In this document: positions 7,119-15,153 of the stretch, piece by piece
Layout of the letters: each line of letters begins with the position of its first letter
Position numbering within the stretch: the first letter of the stretch is position 1
Assembly: GCA_016789485.1 (NCBI GenBank)
Contig: JAEURE010000027.1
Location: 1-16,903 of the forward strand
Reading direction: 5' to 3'
Length of the DNA: 16,903 bases
DNA from: Anaerolineales bacterium
Lineage (GTDB): Bacteria > Chloroflexota > Anaerolineae > Anaerolineales > Villigracilaceae
Made by a program: the position numbers and the translations under genes
Notes under the pieces: model-generated
The model's database searches: none
What the model was told of the DNA's origin: nothing
The model's input: only the letters and a program-made list of their open reading frames with translations

Positions 7119-9449
7119 ATGGAAAAATCACGCACCCGATGGTGGGACCTCCCGTCTGCCATCTTTTTATTTCTGATTATCCTTTTTTCTGCATGGAGGC
7201 TGCAAGCCACTGATTGGGCTGAAGGGCTCAAACACGTCCGTAATGTGGCATTGCTGGGGCTGGTGATCGGACTGGCTTTGGGGCAGAGCGCATTCCGAAA
7301 ACGCAGCGTCATTTTTTTGTCCATCGGCTATATGCTGGTTGTTTTTATCTGGCAATGGTTCGGCTATATTGAATTTTCAGAAGAAGAAGCCTATCTTGGG
7401 GACAGGCTCCTGATTTTAGCGGGCAGGTTGCTGACCGGCTTGAGCGAATTCGCAGCGGGCAGACCCGTGAAAGATCCGTTGTTCTTTCTGGCTTTACTAT
7501 TTATTCCATATTGGTTCACTGCGCTGGTCAGTGGGTATCAATTAACCCGCCACGCAAATGCGCTTGCCGCCGCGCTGCCCAGTGGGGTTTTGATGTTCTT
7601 TATTTACCAGAACCACTATACCACCCGAGATTACACCTGGCTTTTTGGAGCGTATCTGCTCGCGGCACTGCTTTTGTTGGGACGGATTAAGTACATTGCA
7701 GACCGAATCAAGTGGAAGGATCAGCGTGTACAGGTTCCGCCAGAAAGCAGCATGGATATCAACAATGCGATCATGGCTTGCGCGGCGGTGTTGATTTTGG
7801 TGGTGTGGCTTGTCCCCTACACTGTGCCGTACAACACGAACGCCAGGAGAGCGTGGCAAAAAGTATCTGCAAACTGGTTTTCAGAGAATGAGCAAATAGA
7901 TAACATGTTTGCCGCGGTCAAGAAGGATAAAGTTCCCTCCAGCGATTTTTACCGCAACGAATTAGCTCTTGGAACACGGGCTTCGCAAAGCGAATCCATC
8001 GCTTTTCTTGTGTATGCGCCGGCTGCAGCACAGGATTTTCCCAGACTGTATTGGCGCGGACGCGTCTATGACCGTTTTGAGGAGGGACGCTGGCAAACCT
8101 CTGATGTGGAAAACAAAAAATATGTTCCGCAAGATGGCGACTTTAAGATTCCTGATACAGGTCAACGCTTCAACTTGAATTTTTCCTACAGCGTTTATAT
8201 CAAGGGACAGACCATTCTTTATTCGGCGGCACAACCTGTTTGGACCAGTCACCCTGCCAGCATTGCTCATTCCGTCATTCCCGGTGAAACTGACCGGGAG
8301 GAGTTAATGGACATCGTGGCGCTGCAAGCGTCACCGTATTTGGAAGCGGGAGAGACATATCATACCAATGCATTGCTGGCGAATCCCACCATCCCGGACT
8401 TACAGGAAGCCGGACAGGAATATCCAGCATGGGTGACTGAAAAATATCTACAATTGCCCGCAGATTTTTCGCCACGGATTCAGGCTATGGCATTTGACAT
8501 CACCGCAGAACTCGATAACCCATATGACCAGGCGGCAGCCATCACAAATTACCTGCGCTCTGAAATTGAATACACGCCTGTTGTTTCCTTCCCTGATGAA
8601 ACCGAAGACCCGCTGGAATATTTTCTATTTGTAAGCAAGCAAGGCTTCTGTAATTATTACGCCAGCGCTGAAGTGTTGATGTTGCGTTCCATTGGCATCC
8701 CTGCGCGCCTTGCTGTAGGATTTGCGCAGGGCGAGCCAAATTTACAAAGTTCCTTCTATACCGTGCGTGAGCGGGATGCACACGCCTGGCCCGAAGTCTA
8801 TTTCCCGGGGTACGGTTGGATCGAATTTGAACCCACGGGAAATCAGGAACCTGTTGATCGCCCGGCGGATCGGGAGGAGAGCCCTTCCAACGAAGGTCTG
8901 ATCAACAATCCCGTTGATCCTGAGGCGCTGGCACAGCAGGAGCCGCAATTCATCCCACCCGTGGAAAGGGACACCACAGGCATACTTCCCCGCGCACAAT
9001 TGGTTCCGCTTGGCATTTTCGGCGGAGTGATATTGCTTTTTGTGGCGGCTTTCTTTATCAAGAGACGTTACGCTCCAAACATGCAAACCGCCCTGATCCT
9101 GAAAAATGTGGTCGAACGCAACGGATGGGAAACTCCCATCTGGCTGAACCGCTGGACTCTATGGGCAAACCTCAATCCAATTCAAAAGTATTTCCACAGC
9201 ATCAACGTCAGCCTGCGTTGGATGAAGGCACAGCAAGCGCTGCACGTCACGCCTGCCGAACGTGCCAGCGTTCTTCAGGGACTTCTTCCGTCTGCAGCTA
9301 CGTCCATTGAAACCTTGCTTGCAGAATACCAATCCGCTTTGTTCAGCAAGCGTGGGGGCAATGTTCAATCTGCCCGCAGCGCAGCCTGGAACATTCTTTA
9401 TCAAACCATATATGCGCGTCTAAAATTCTTCATCTTAGGATACAATTAG
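7119..9449 (+). CDS. TgpA-like transglutaminase-domain membrane protein
   Basis: Protein of 776 residues with the TgpA/DUF3488 layout. Membrane helices fill the N-terminal ~190 residues, with one more at about 215-234. A large outside part follows, then a transglutaminase-like core (about 455-575), a Pro/Glu-rich linker, a last membrane helix (about 628-647), and a cytosolic DUF4129-like tail. In the core, Cys511 (KQGFCNYYASAEVLMLRSIGI) and His555 (RDAHAWPEVYFPGYGW) are the expected catalytic pair. The third position, usually Asp, appears to be Glu571 (GWIEFEPT). Such proteins are thought to act on peptides or proteins at the cell surface as peptidase or acyl transferase, but the reaction here is unknown. 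It heads a plus-strand pair with the cyclase gene 44 bases downstream. Confidence 0.92.
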   Translation: MEKSRTRWWDLPSAIFLFLIILFSAWRLQATDWAEGLKHVRNVALLGLVIGLALGQSAFRKRSVIFLSIGYMLVVFIWQWFGYIEFSEEEAYLGDRLLILAGRLLTGLSEFAAGRPVKDPLFFLALLFIPYWFTALVSGYQLTRHANALAAALPSGVLMFFIYQNHYTTRDYTWLFGAYLLAALLLLGRIKYIADRIKWKDQRVQVPPESSMDINNAIMACAAVLILVVWLVPYTVPYNTNARRAWQKVSANWFSENEQIDNMFAAVKKDKVPSSDFYRNELALGTRASQSESIAFLVYAPAAAQDFPRLYWRGRVYDRFEEGRWQTSDVENKKYVPQDGDFKIPDTGQRFNLNFSYSVYIKGQTILYSAAQPVWTSHPASIAHSVIPGETDREELMDIVALQASPYLEAGETYHTNALLANPTIPDLQEAGQEYPAWVTEKYLQLPADFSPRIQAMAFDITAELDNPYDQAAAITNYLRSEIEYTPVVSFPDETEDPLEYFLFVSKQGFCNYYASAEVLMLRSIGIPARLAVGFAQGEPNLQSSFYTVRERDAHAWPEVYFPGYGWIEFEPTGNQEPVDRPADREESPSNEGLINNPVDPEALAQQEPQFIPPVERDTTGILPRAQLVPLGIFGGVILLFVAAFFIKRRYAPNMQTALILKNVVERNGWETPIWLNRWTLWANLNPIQKYFHSINVSLRWMKAQQALHVTPAERASVLQGLLPSAATSIETLLAEYQSALFSKRGGNVQSARSAAWNILYQTIYARLKFFILGYN

Positions 9450-9493
9450 AAGAACAGGCGAGAAAACTCGAGCCAAATCTAACGGTATCCTTT

Positions 9494-11206
9494 ATGAATT
9501 CTGAACAAACACGGCCAAGATTAGTACACGACCAATTGCTGACCCTCAGTGCACAGGCGGGAAGGATTCGCACTGAATTAGAGGCAAGCAAATTAAAACT
9601 CCCAAAAAACATAATTGAAGATCTTGATAACCTGCAATCCTCTCTTGGGCAAATCAGTGAACGGATTGAAGCCTTTCAACGTGAAAACGGCAACATGCTT
9701 GCGCTTGCCGATGTGGGGCAGGTCATCAATTCATCTCTTGAGCTGGATGAAGTGCTGCGCATTGTGATGGACAATATCGTCCGTTTGACAAAGGCGGAAC
9801 GCGGCTTCCTCATGCTGCGCGATGAAAACAACGAAATGACCATTCGCATGGGGCGCAATTGGGAAATGGAATCCATCAATTCGTCCGAGAAAAACGTCAG
9901 CCGGACTGTTGTACAGCGCGTGATCGACACAGGCGAAGCCATCGTCACAACCAACGCGCAGGAAGACCAGCGCTTTTTAGAACAGGAAAGTATTGTCGCT
10001 TTCAACCTGCGCTCTATTTTATGTGTGCCGCTTAAAGTAAAGAATGAACTCATCGGTGTGATCTATGCCGACAACCGCATCCGCACGGGTATTTTTGCAG
10101 AAACAGAGCGCGATCTGCTGGCAGCCTTTTCAAATCAGGCGGCTGTCGCCATCGAAAACGCGCGCTTATTCTCTTCCCTCAAACAAACTCTTGAAGAAGT
10201 GACCGCGCTCAAAAACTTAATGGACAATGTCTTCGCATCCATCGCCAGCGGCGTGATCACTGCGGATGTTCAGGAGAAAGTTACTCTCGCGAACAAAGCT
10301 GCGGAAAATATTCTGGGCGCCACTTCGGAAGACATCATCGGTCATTATCTTAAAGAAGCGCTTGCCTCTGTCTCGAATGAAATTGAGCCGCGTTTGATCG
10401 AAGTCCGCGAAACGGACAAGGCGATTGTTGACCTTGAAGTCAGCCACTTCCTCCCCAACCGCGGCAATGTGGATTGGCGCTTGAACTTCTCGCCTCTCAA
10501 GGATGCGGGACAAAAAACTCAAGGTGTGGCAATTGTCCTCGACGACCTGACAGAACGAAAAAAGTTGGAAGCGCAGCGTCGCCTCTTTGAACGCATGGTC
10601 TCCCCGGCCGTCATCGAACAACTTGACCCGAACAGCCTGCAGCTCGGCGGCAAACGTGTGGACCTCACCGTTCTATTTGCAGACATCCGCGGATTTACGA
10701 CCTACAGCGAAAGCCTCGCGCCAGAGAAACTGGTATTTATTTTGAACCGTTATCTCGCCGCCATGGCTGAAGCCGTCCTCGCGCAGGAAGGCACAATCGA
10801 CAAGTTCATGGGCGATGCTATTATGGCATGGTTCAATGCGCCTGTCCCGCAGCCAGATCACACCCTGCGCGCGGTCAAGACCGCAATTGCCATCCGCAAC
10901 TCCGTCGAGAATCTATACAAGGAACTTCCCGAAGATTCACACCTTGCCTTCGGCGTTGGCATTCACTATGGAGATGCCGTCCTCGGTTTGATCGGCACCG
11001 AAAAACGCCTCGAATATACCGCCATCAGCGACAGCGTCAACACGGCAAAACGGATTCAGGAAAATTCAGCGAAGAACCAGATCCTCATCAGCAAGGAAGC
11101 CTACGAGCGGGTAAAAGATGTAGTGGAAGCAAAACCGCACGTAAGCATGAATGTAAAAGGCAAGACCCAGCCAATCGAAGTATATGAGTTGATGGGATTA
11201 AAATAG
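9494..11206 (+). CDS. GAF-PAS class III adenylate/guanylate cyclase
   Basis: Soluble signalling enzyme of 570 residues. A helical, probably coiled-coil N-terminus (15-65) leads to a GAF domain (about 72-225, with FNLRSILCVPL and GVIYADNR). A PAS-like domain follows (about 240-350, DNVFASIASGVITAD through AIVLDDLTERK). A linker helix connects to the class III cyclase domain (about 365-565). The key residues are present: metal ligands Asp397 (LFADIRGFT) and Asp441, Lys437 (DKFMGDAIMAWF), Asp513 (TAISDSVNTAKRI) and transition-state Asn516 and Arg520. The Lys/Asp pair points to ATP and thus cAMP, though this is inference. The GAF or PAS domain likely controls activity through a small ligand. No membrane segment is seen. 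The ATG at 9494 lacks a clear Shine-Dalgarno site, so translation may rely on coupling to the transglutaminase gene. Confidence 0.94.
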   Translation: MNSEQTRPRLVHDQLLTLSAQAGRIRTELEASKLKLPKNIIEDLDNLQSSLGQISERIEAFQRENGNMLALADVGQVINSSLELDEVLRIVMDNIVRLTKAERGFLMLRDENNEMTIRMGRNWEMESINSSEKNVSRTVVQRVIDTGEAIVTTNAQEDQRFLEQESIVAFNLRSILCVPLKVKNELIGVIYADNRIRTGIFAETERDLLAAFSNQAAVAIENARLFSSLKQTLEEVTALKNLMDNVFASIASGVITADVQEKVTLANKAAENILGATSEDIIGHYLKEALASVSNEIEPRLIEVRETDKAIVDLEVSHFLPNRGNVDWRLNFSPLKDAGQKTQGVAIVLDDLTERKKLEAQRRLFERMVSPAVIEQLDPNSLQLGGKRVDLTVLFADIRGFTTYSESLAPEKLVFILNRYLAAMAEAVLAQEGTIDKFMGDAIMAWFNAPVPQPDHTLRAVKTAIAIRNSVENLYKELPEDSHLAFGVGIHYGDAVLGLIGTEKRLEYTAISDSVNTAKRIQENSAKNQILISKEAYERVKDVVEAKPHVSMNVKGKTQPIEVYELMGLK

Positions 11207-11215
11207 CCTGACATC

Positions 11216-11250
11216 AAAAAAAGACTTCCAAAGTTTTGGAAGTCTTTTTA
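11216..11250. terminator. Bidirectional terminator between convergent genes
   Basis: A 14-base-pair perfect stem (11218-11231 with 11236-11249, AAAAAGACTTCCAA paired to its complement) has the loop AGTT. It ends in five T on the plus strand and seven T on the minus strand. It lies between the cyclase stop (11206) and the peptidase stop (11256), so it can end both transcripts. Confidence 0.9.
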
Positions 11251-11255
11251 TTTCG

Positions 11256-12359
11256 TTATCCTCTTTCCCCTGCTCTTTCCACAAACCTCAACAAACTATT
11301 CATCCCCAATTCAACAGGTTTCAGATCAATATATTCATTTACAGTGTGAGCACCATTGCCTGTGGTGATTCCCATCACCACGGCGGGGATGTTTTTGCTC
11401 AACGGGATATTTGCGTCAGTTGACCCCGCAGTGAGGATCGCCTCCAATCCCTGTTCGCGGGTGCAATTCACAGCCAGTTTCACTAATTCATGATCAATGG
11501 GAATTTCTCCCGCGGGGCGTTCGCCAATCACTTCTGCTGTGATCTTTACACCTTCACGGCTGGCATTAATGAGTACATCTTCCACTTGATGAACAAGTTT
11601 TGAAAGCGCATTCGGGGATTCCGAACGCAAATCCAATTCACATTTTGCTTCGGCTGCCAGCACATTGATGCCAGTCCCGCCCGCCATTGTACCGACATTC
11701 ATCGTTGTACGTGGTTCGCGCGGCAAACGGAAAGCAGTCAACTGAGTCACCAGCGAAGCCAGTTCATGCACAGCAGAAGGCTGTCCATAATCCGACCAGG
11801 AATGTCCGCCCGCTGTTTTCGCAGTGATCCGATAACGCTTCACACCGATTGCCTTATGATACACATGCCCAAGCGCAAGTCCCTCCAGCACAAGGTAACC
11901 AAGCACATCCGCGCCAAAACGCTCCACCACACCCCGCATCCCGCGCAGGTCGCCAAGTCCTTCTTCTCCTACATTTGCCACAAACCAAACATCCTGATTG
12001 AGCAAAAGGTTTCTTTCACGCAGCGACCAGAGGATTCCAAACAAAGCTGCAACGCCGATGGAATTATCCCCAATGCCAGGGGCGTAGACGCGCTCCGCTT
12101 CTTTCCTAATCTGCAAGTTGATACTCGCAGGAAACACTGTATCCAAGTGGGCAGATATGATCAACTCTTTGGCTTTTTTCTGTTTCCCCGGCAAACGTGC
12201 AAAGACGTTTCCCAGGGAATCCATGGAAACATCCTTTAAATTTTCCCTCAAGAAAAGATCGCGCACAAATTCGCCGCGCGGACCTTCAGAAAATGTCGGT
12301 GCAGGGATTTGTTGGATCTGAATAGCCAGTTCGAGGACTCGGTTCGATATGTCTGCCAT
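11256..12359 (-). CDS. M20-family metallopeptidase (PepT/ArgE-like)
   Basis: Probable cytosolic zinc aminoacylase or peptidase of 367 residues. The metal-binding pattern fits M20: HLDT (His71, Asp73), GIGDNSIGVAA with bridging Asp98, GEEGLGDLRG with catalytic Glu132 and metal ligand Glu133, a further acidic residue in LEG (Glu159), and the C-terminal His338 in GNGAHTVNEYIDL. The middle part is the dimerisation (lid) domain, with GGHSWSDYGQPSAVHEL. The ATG at 12359 is chosen because AGGA lies eight bases upstream and the family N-terminus begins there. The frame is open to 12554, but the extra 65 residues overlap the upstream gene and look non-coding. It follows the PfkB kinase gene by 14 bases, so the two are one operon. 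The substrate is unknown. Confidence 0.9.
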   Translation of the reverse strand: MADISNRVLELAIQIQQIPAPTFSEGPRGEFVRDLFLRENLKDVSMDSLGNVFARLPGKQKKAKELIISAHLDTVFPASINLQIRKEAERVYAPGIGDNSIGVAALFGILWSLRERNLLLNQDVWFVANVGEEGLGDLRGMRGVVERFGADVLGYLVLEGLALGHVYHKAIGVKRYRITAKTAGGHSWSDYGQPSAVHELASLVTQLTAFRLPREPRTTMNVGTMAGGTGINVLAAEAKCELDLRSESPNALSKLVHQVEDVLINASREGVKITAEVIGERPAGEIPIDHELVKLAVNCTREQGLEAILTAGSTDANIPLSKNIPAVVMGITTGNGAHTVNEYIDLKPVELGMNSLLRFVERAGERG

Positions 12360-12373
12360 GGTATGTGTCCTTT

Positions 12374-13384
12374 TTAGATTTCCCGTGCCATTTCTTTCAA
12401 TGAGTGCAATCGAGCAGCAGCCAGCCCGGGCAAAACGCCCAGTGGGTAGAAAGGACCACTGCCTTCTATTTTCAAAGAAGCGGAAACACTTCCATACAAT
12501 GCTGCCATGAGCGGGTCGTTTGTTTTTTGAAAACCTGCAAGAAAACCGCCACAAAATGCATCGCCCACGCCTGTGGGGTCTGCAACCCGCGATTGATATG
12601 CAGGGACTTCATAGCGACGATTACCCGCCACATCATATATCAGCTGCCCCAGTATCCCGCGCTTGACCACAATAATCTGCGGGCCATATTCACTGATCCG
12701 TTGCGCCATTTTCCACAGGTCATTGGTTTCGCCCCAAAACAGGGATCGCATTTCCTCTTCTGACGGGTGGAAAATTGTGACACCCTGCAAGACCACACGC
12801 AGGTCACGCCAAAAGCGTGGTTTCATGTAACTCGGAGCAGGATCCAGGCTGATGGTCTGGTTTGAGCCGCCTTTGAAGAGGTTGACTATCTGGCTTTGGC
12901 TGGTAAAGTCAAAAGGGCAGATATGCACAAAGCGGATCTCCCTATACTCCTTGGGCACATCCAGAGCGGCGGGAGAAGTGATCTCAGCCTCGCGTAAATC
13001 TTTAAGCGAATCATCGGAATGCTGGTATCCAAGCAGGGCTTTGGGAAAGGTTAACTGGCGGCGGGCAAAATGTGAAACCGCATTGGAGTGACTGGGTTCA
13101 TTATTTTCTGTGTACGCAATAAAACTGCGCAGGTCAATATTTTTTTCGGCGTGAATGATGTGGATGCCGCGAGTATCAAAACCAAGCTTTTCAAAATCCC
13201 GCAGCCATTGATGAGGATAATCCTCCCCAACGCGTGAGATCAAGCCGGCGTCATTATCCCAAACCGCAAGCCCGCCCGCAGCGTATAGCAGATTACCACC
13301 GGGCGAATCCAAAAGCGGATTTCCCGATGGGGGTAGGATATATTCACGGTTGAGTTTTCCGGCAATTGCAAAGGTCGGTGCCAT
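12374..13384 (-). CDS. PfkB-family carbohydrate kinase
   Basis: Ribokinase-type sugar or nucleoside kinase of 336 residues. The C-terminal PfkB signature DPTGVGDAFCGGFLAG (269-284) gives the anion hole and the catalytic base Asp275. The N-terminal part has the substrate loop PGGNLLYAAGGLAVW (28-42), then GLISRVGED and the small lid strands. The usual early Asp that contacts the sugar is not obvious (GKLNREYIL at 9-17 has Glu), so the substrate may be atypical. The segment of about residues 95-145 reads longer than in ribokinase. No normal ribosome binding site is seen: GGGG sits only two bases before the ATG, and a -10-like TATACT lies seven bases upstream, suggesting a leaderless mRNA. It is followed closely by the M20 peptidase gene. 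Confidence 0.9.
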   Translation of the reverse strand: MAPTFAIAGKLNREYILPPSGNPLLDSPGGNLLYAAGGLAVWDNDAGLISRVGEDYPHQWLRDFEKLGFDTRGIHIIHAEKNIDLRSFIAYTENNEPSHSNAVSHFARRQLTFPKALLGYQHSDDSLKDLREAEITSPAALDVPKEYREIRFVHICPFDFTSQSQIVNLFKGGSNQTISLDPAPSYMKPRFWRDLRVVLQGVTIFHPSEEEMRSLFWGETNDLWKMAQRISEYGPQIIVVKRGILGQLIYDVAGNRRYEVPAYQSRVADPTGVGDAFCGGFLAGFQKTNDPLMAALYGSVSASLKIEGSGPFYPLGVLPGLAAARLHSLKEMAREI

Positions 13385-13391
13385 TTCCCCA

Positions 13392-13422
13392 AGTATAAAT
13401 GAAGAGCATTAATGATGGACAA
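13392..13422 (-). promoter_or_regulatory. Possible promoter of the pfkB-peptidase operon
   Basis: On the minus strand, TATACT (13392-13397) is preceded at 19 bases by TTGTCC (13417-13422). The -10 is good and the -35 weak. The expected start lands on or next to the ATG at 13384. Confidence 0.4.
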
Positions 13423-13446
13423 TAAAACATGGCCAATGGGATATGG

Positions 13447-13593
13447 TCAAGCCTGCATCCATGCAGGTTTTTTTGCGGCAATCTTTTTGAAAATGGGGCA
13501 ATCCTTTTGGTGCGCGCCGGGCAAATATCCCGTGGACATGAGGAACTCATTCACGATCTCCCCCCCTGTGAAGATGAAGGTGCGTTTCAAGAC
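13447..13593 (-). pseudogene. 3' remnant of a second tag gene (DNA-3-methyladenine glycosylase I)
   Basis: About 48 codons up to a TGA at 13447 encode LKRTFIFTGGEIVNEFLMSTGY, LPGAHQKDCPIF and KKPAWMQA. This is the C-terminal end of Tag and retains the zinc-binding HxxxC. The intact neighbour reads FKRTFLFTGGEIVKEFLMSTGY, LPGAHTPDCPIY and ECPAWYLG. The two are close in protein but clearly different in DNA, so this is not a fresh tandem copy. Upstream of 13593 the frame stays open but shows no Tag similarity, so the N-terminal ~130 residues with the active site are gone. Hand-counted GC is about 53% at 13501-13560, like the surrounding chromosome. Confidence 0.8.
13452..13474 (+). terminator. 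Hairpin with T-run at the end of the tag remnant
   Basis: CCTGCAT (13452-13458), CC, ATGCAGG (13461-13467), then seven T on the plus strand. The shape is that of a short intrinsic terminator for plus-strand transcription, but no plus-strand gene lies upstream of it. The same bases encode the last residues of the tag remnant, so it may only be a by-product of that sequence. Confidence 0.35.
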
Positions 13594-13666
13594 TTGAACA
13601 CAATAACTACGGTAAAAGGATAGTGCTATCAACAGATTTAATCCTGTGAGTGTATTATTGGAAATA

Positions 13667-14212
13667 TCAGCCCAAATACCAAGCCGGACACTCAGCAATG
13701 ACAATACTATAAATTGGGCAATCAGGCGTATGAGCACCAGGCAGGTATCCCGTACTCATTAAAAATTCTTTGACTATCTCCCCTCCAGTAAATAGAAATG
13801 TGCGTTTAAACAGTTTGGTCCAGTTTTCTAAAGTTTGTGGATGATGGCTATCTAGCCATCCTTTGAATGATCCATATTCGGTACGTAAGCCCTGGATACG
13901 CCGAGCATTTTCAATAGCTGCGTTAACTTTTAGACGGTTCCGAATTATGCCAGCATCACTTAACAGTCTGGCGCGGTCCGTTTCATCATAAGATGCGATC
14001 CTATCAATGTCAAAACGGCTATACGCAGAACGGAAATTGTCGGCTTTCTTCAATATCGTTATCCACGAAAGTCCAGCCTGGTTTATTTCCAAGATCAAGC
14101 GTTCAAATAATAAATTGTCGTCTTGAAGAGGAAAACCATATTGTGTCTCGTGATAAACTTTATTATATGTATCTTCGACGTGAGAATTGCAATAATCACA
14201 GTAAGTTGTCAT
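13667..14212 (-). CDS. tag: DNA-3-methyladenine glycosylase I
   Basis: Base-excision repair enzyme that removes 3-methyladenine from alkylated DNA. The 181-residue protein has the Tag zinc site: Cys5 near the N-terminus, His21 (YHETQYG), and His161 and Cys165 (GAHTPDC). It also has the catalytic pocket stretch LFERLILEINQAGLSWITILKK, with Glu42 and Trp50. The length matches the family. Compared with the usual YHDxEWG, the motif here reads YHETQYG. GC is low: hand counts of four 60-base blocks gave about 32-45%, against 47-57% elsewhere, which suggests transfer from outside. AAGG lies twelve bases before the ATG, a weak binding site. A diverged 3' end of another tag gene lies directly downstream. 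Confidence 0.92.
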   Translation of the reverse strand: MTTYCDYCNSHVEDTYNKVYHETQYGFPLQDDNLLFERLILEINQAGLSWITILKKADNFRSAYSRFDIDRIASYDETDRARLLSDAGIIRNRLKVNAAIENARRIQGLRTEYGSFKGWLDSHHPQTLENWTKLFKRTFLFTGGEIVKEFLMSTGYLPGAHTPDCPIYSIVIAECPAWYLG

Positions 14213-14431
14213 ATTGTTATTTTACCTTCATCCGCGGGAATCGTAATCAGACCGCGATGCCATGAATCCTTGGGGCAGGGACAGGGATGCACACAATCGG
14301 ACACTTTTCTACTGTTCCTTATAATAGCATGAGGCTCAGTTTGAGGGCGAGGTTCAAGTCACCATATCAAATACATAATTGAGGTTTTTTTGTAGCATCA
14401 TAGTATATTACTTGCCACTCAAATATACATG
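14213..14431. other. AT-rich intergenic region upstream of tag
   Basis: About 220 bases without a gene. The end nearest the membrane protein gene holds an inverted repeat, GTATATT (14403-14409), twelve bases, AATATAC (14422-14428). It has no T-run in the right place, so it is not a clear terminator for the upstream operon. No promoter with both good boxes was found for tag. With tag it forms an AT-rich block, perhaps the edge of acquired DNA. Confidence 0.4.
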
Positions 14432-15121
14432 CTATAAAGGTCGGTGCTGGGAACTTAAAAAGGGGGTGCGCCCGATTATCCTGATATTGATCAATCGGAT
14501 AAGGTATCCCATCCCACTTAAAACAAGCGCTGATCCTATGAGCATCATTGCTGTGTTGAACGTATCTGCATAGTTGACTCCACTCCAGGTGTGAGTGGAC
14601 GCCATCGTATGCTGAACAGTCAGGGTGAACAAACCAAGGATGATCGCCGCCGCGCCGCCCGCCGTTCCATTGCTTCCGCCTTTATCGAAATTGACCCCCT
14701 GCCAGATACCAGGGATGCGGAAGAGAAGGAAGATTACAAGTGTAAAGATTGTGGTGTACACCACCGCGTCCACAGGCATGGATCTCCCGCGCAATGCACG
14801 TGAAGCATAGATGTGAATGAAACCGATCACCACACCTGTGATTAACGCCTGAATGCTCATCTTGTATGAGTCAGATGTGCCTTTCACAAGTTTAATTGTC
14901 GCCCAAATTCCCCATACGCCAATCACGACTCCCATAAGTACAAACAGGATATATAACCATTGGAATGGTGCGAGCGGAGCCATGCTCTCTCCAAATCCAG
15001 TGGGGTTGAACGCGGCGCAAGATGTGCCGATGCCGCCGAGTAAAGTGAATCCGCCCGTCAATGCCATCAGCACGATGCCGATGAACCGCAGGAACTTTGC
15101 GAAGAAGCTATTATGGGACAT
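14432..15121 (-). CDS. Six-helix membrane protein of unknown function
   Basis: Not recognised. The 229-residue protein has about six hydrophobic segments (12-34, 52-78, 88-106, 117-136, 154-172, 188-211) and a short polar C-terminus. Possible loop features are GTSCAAFNPTGFGESMAP (32-49) and QHTMASTHTWSGVNYAD (170-186), which has two His but no known motif. The ATG at 15121 is chosen because AAGGAG lies six bases upstream. A frame start at 15157 would overlap the previous gene and lacks a site. It is the last gene of the minus-strand group behind heme o synthase, 32 bases after its neighbour, so it is probably co-transcribed. Confidence 0.8.
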   Translation of the reverse strand: MSHNSFFAKFLRFIGIVLMALTGGFTLLGGIGTSCAAFNPTGFGESMAPLAPFQWLYILFVLMGVVIGVWGIWATIKLVKGTSDSYKMSIQALITGVVIGFIHIYASRALRGRSMPVDAVVYTTIFTLVIFLLFRIPGIWQGVNFDKGGSNGTAGGAAAIILGLFTLTVQHTMASTHTWSGVNYADTFNTAMMLIGSALVLSGMGYLIRLINIRIIGRTPFLSSQHRPL

Positions 15122-15153
15122 TTTGTACTCCTTTTGTAGAAAAAAAATAAAGG

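Noticed and set aside
12360..12554. Extra N-terminal 65 residues for the M20 peptidase
   Set aside because: They overlap the 3' end of pfkB in another frame. The ATG at 12359 has a good ribosome binding site and the usual family N-terminus.
13594..13737. N-terminal part of the open frame that contains the tag remnant
   Set aside because: It overlaps the end of the intact tag gene in another frame and shows no Tag similarity, so only the 3' part is treated as gene-derived.
14317..14330. TATAAT on the plus strand upstream of tag
   Set aside because: No good -35 is spaced correctly and no plus-strand gene follows.
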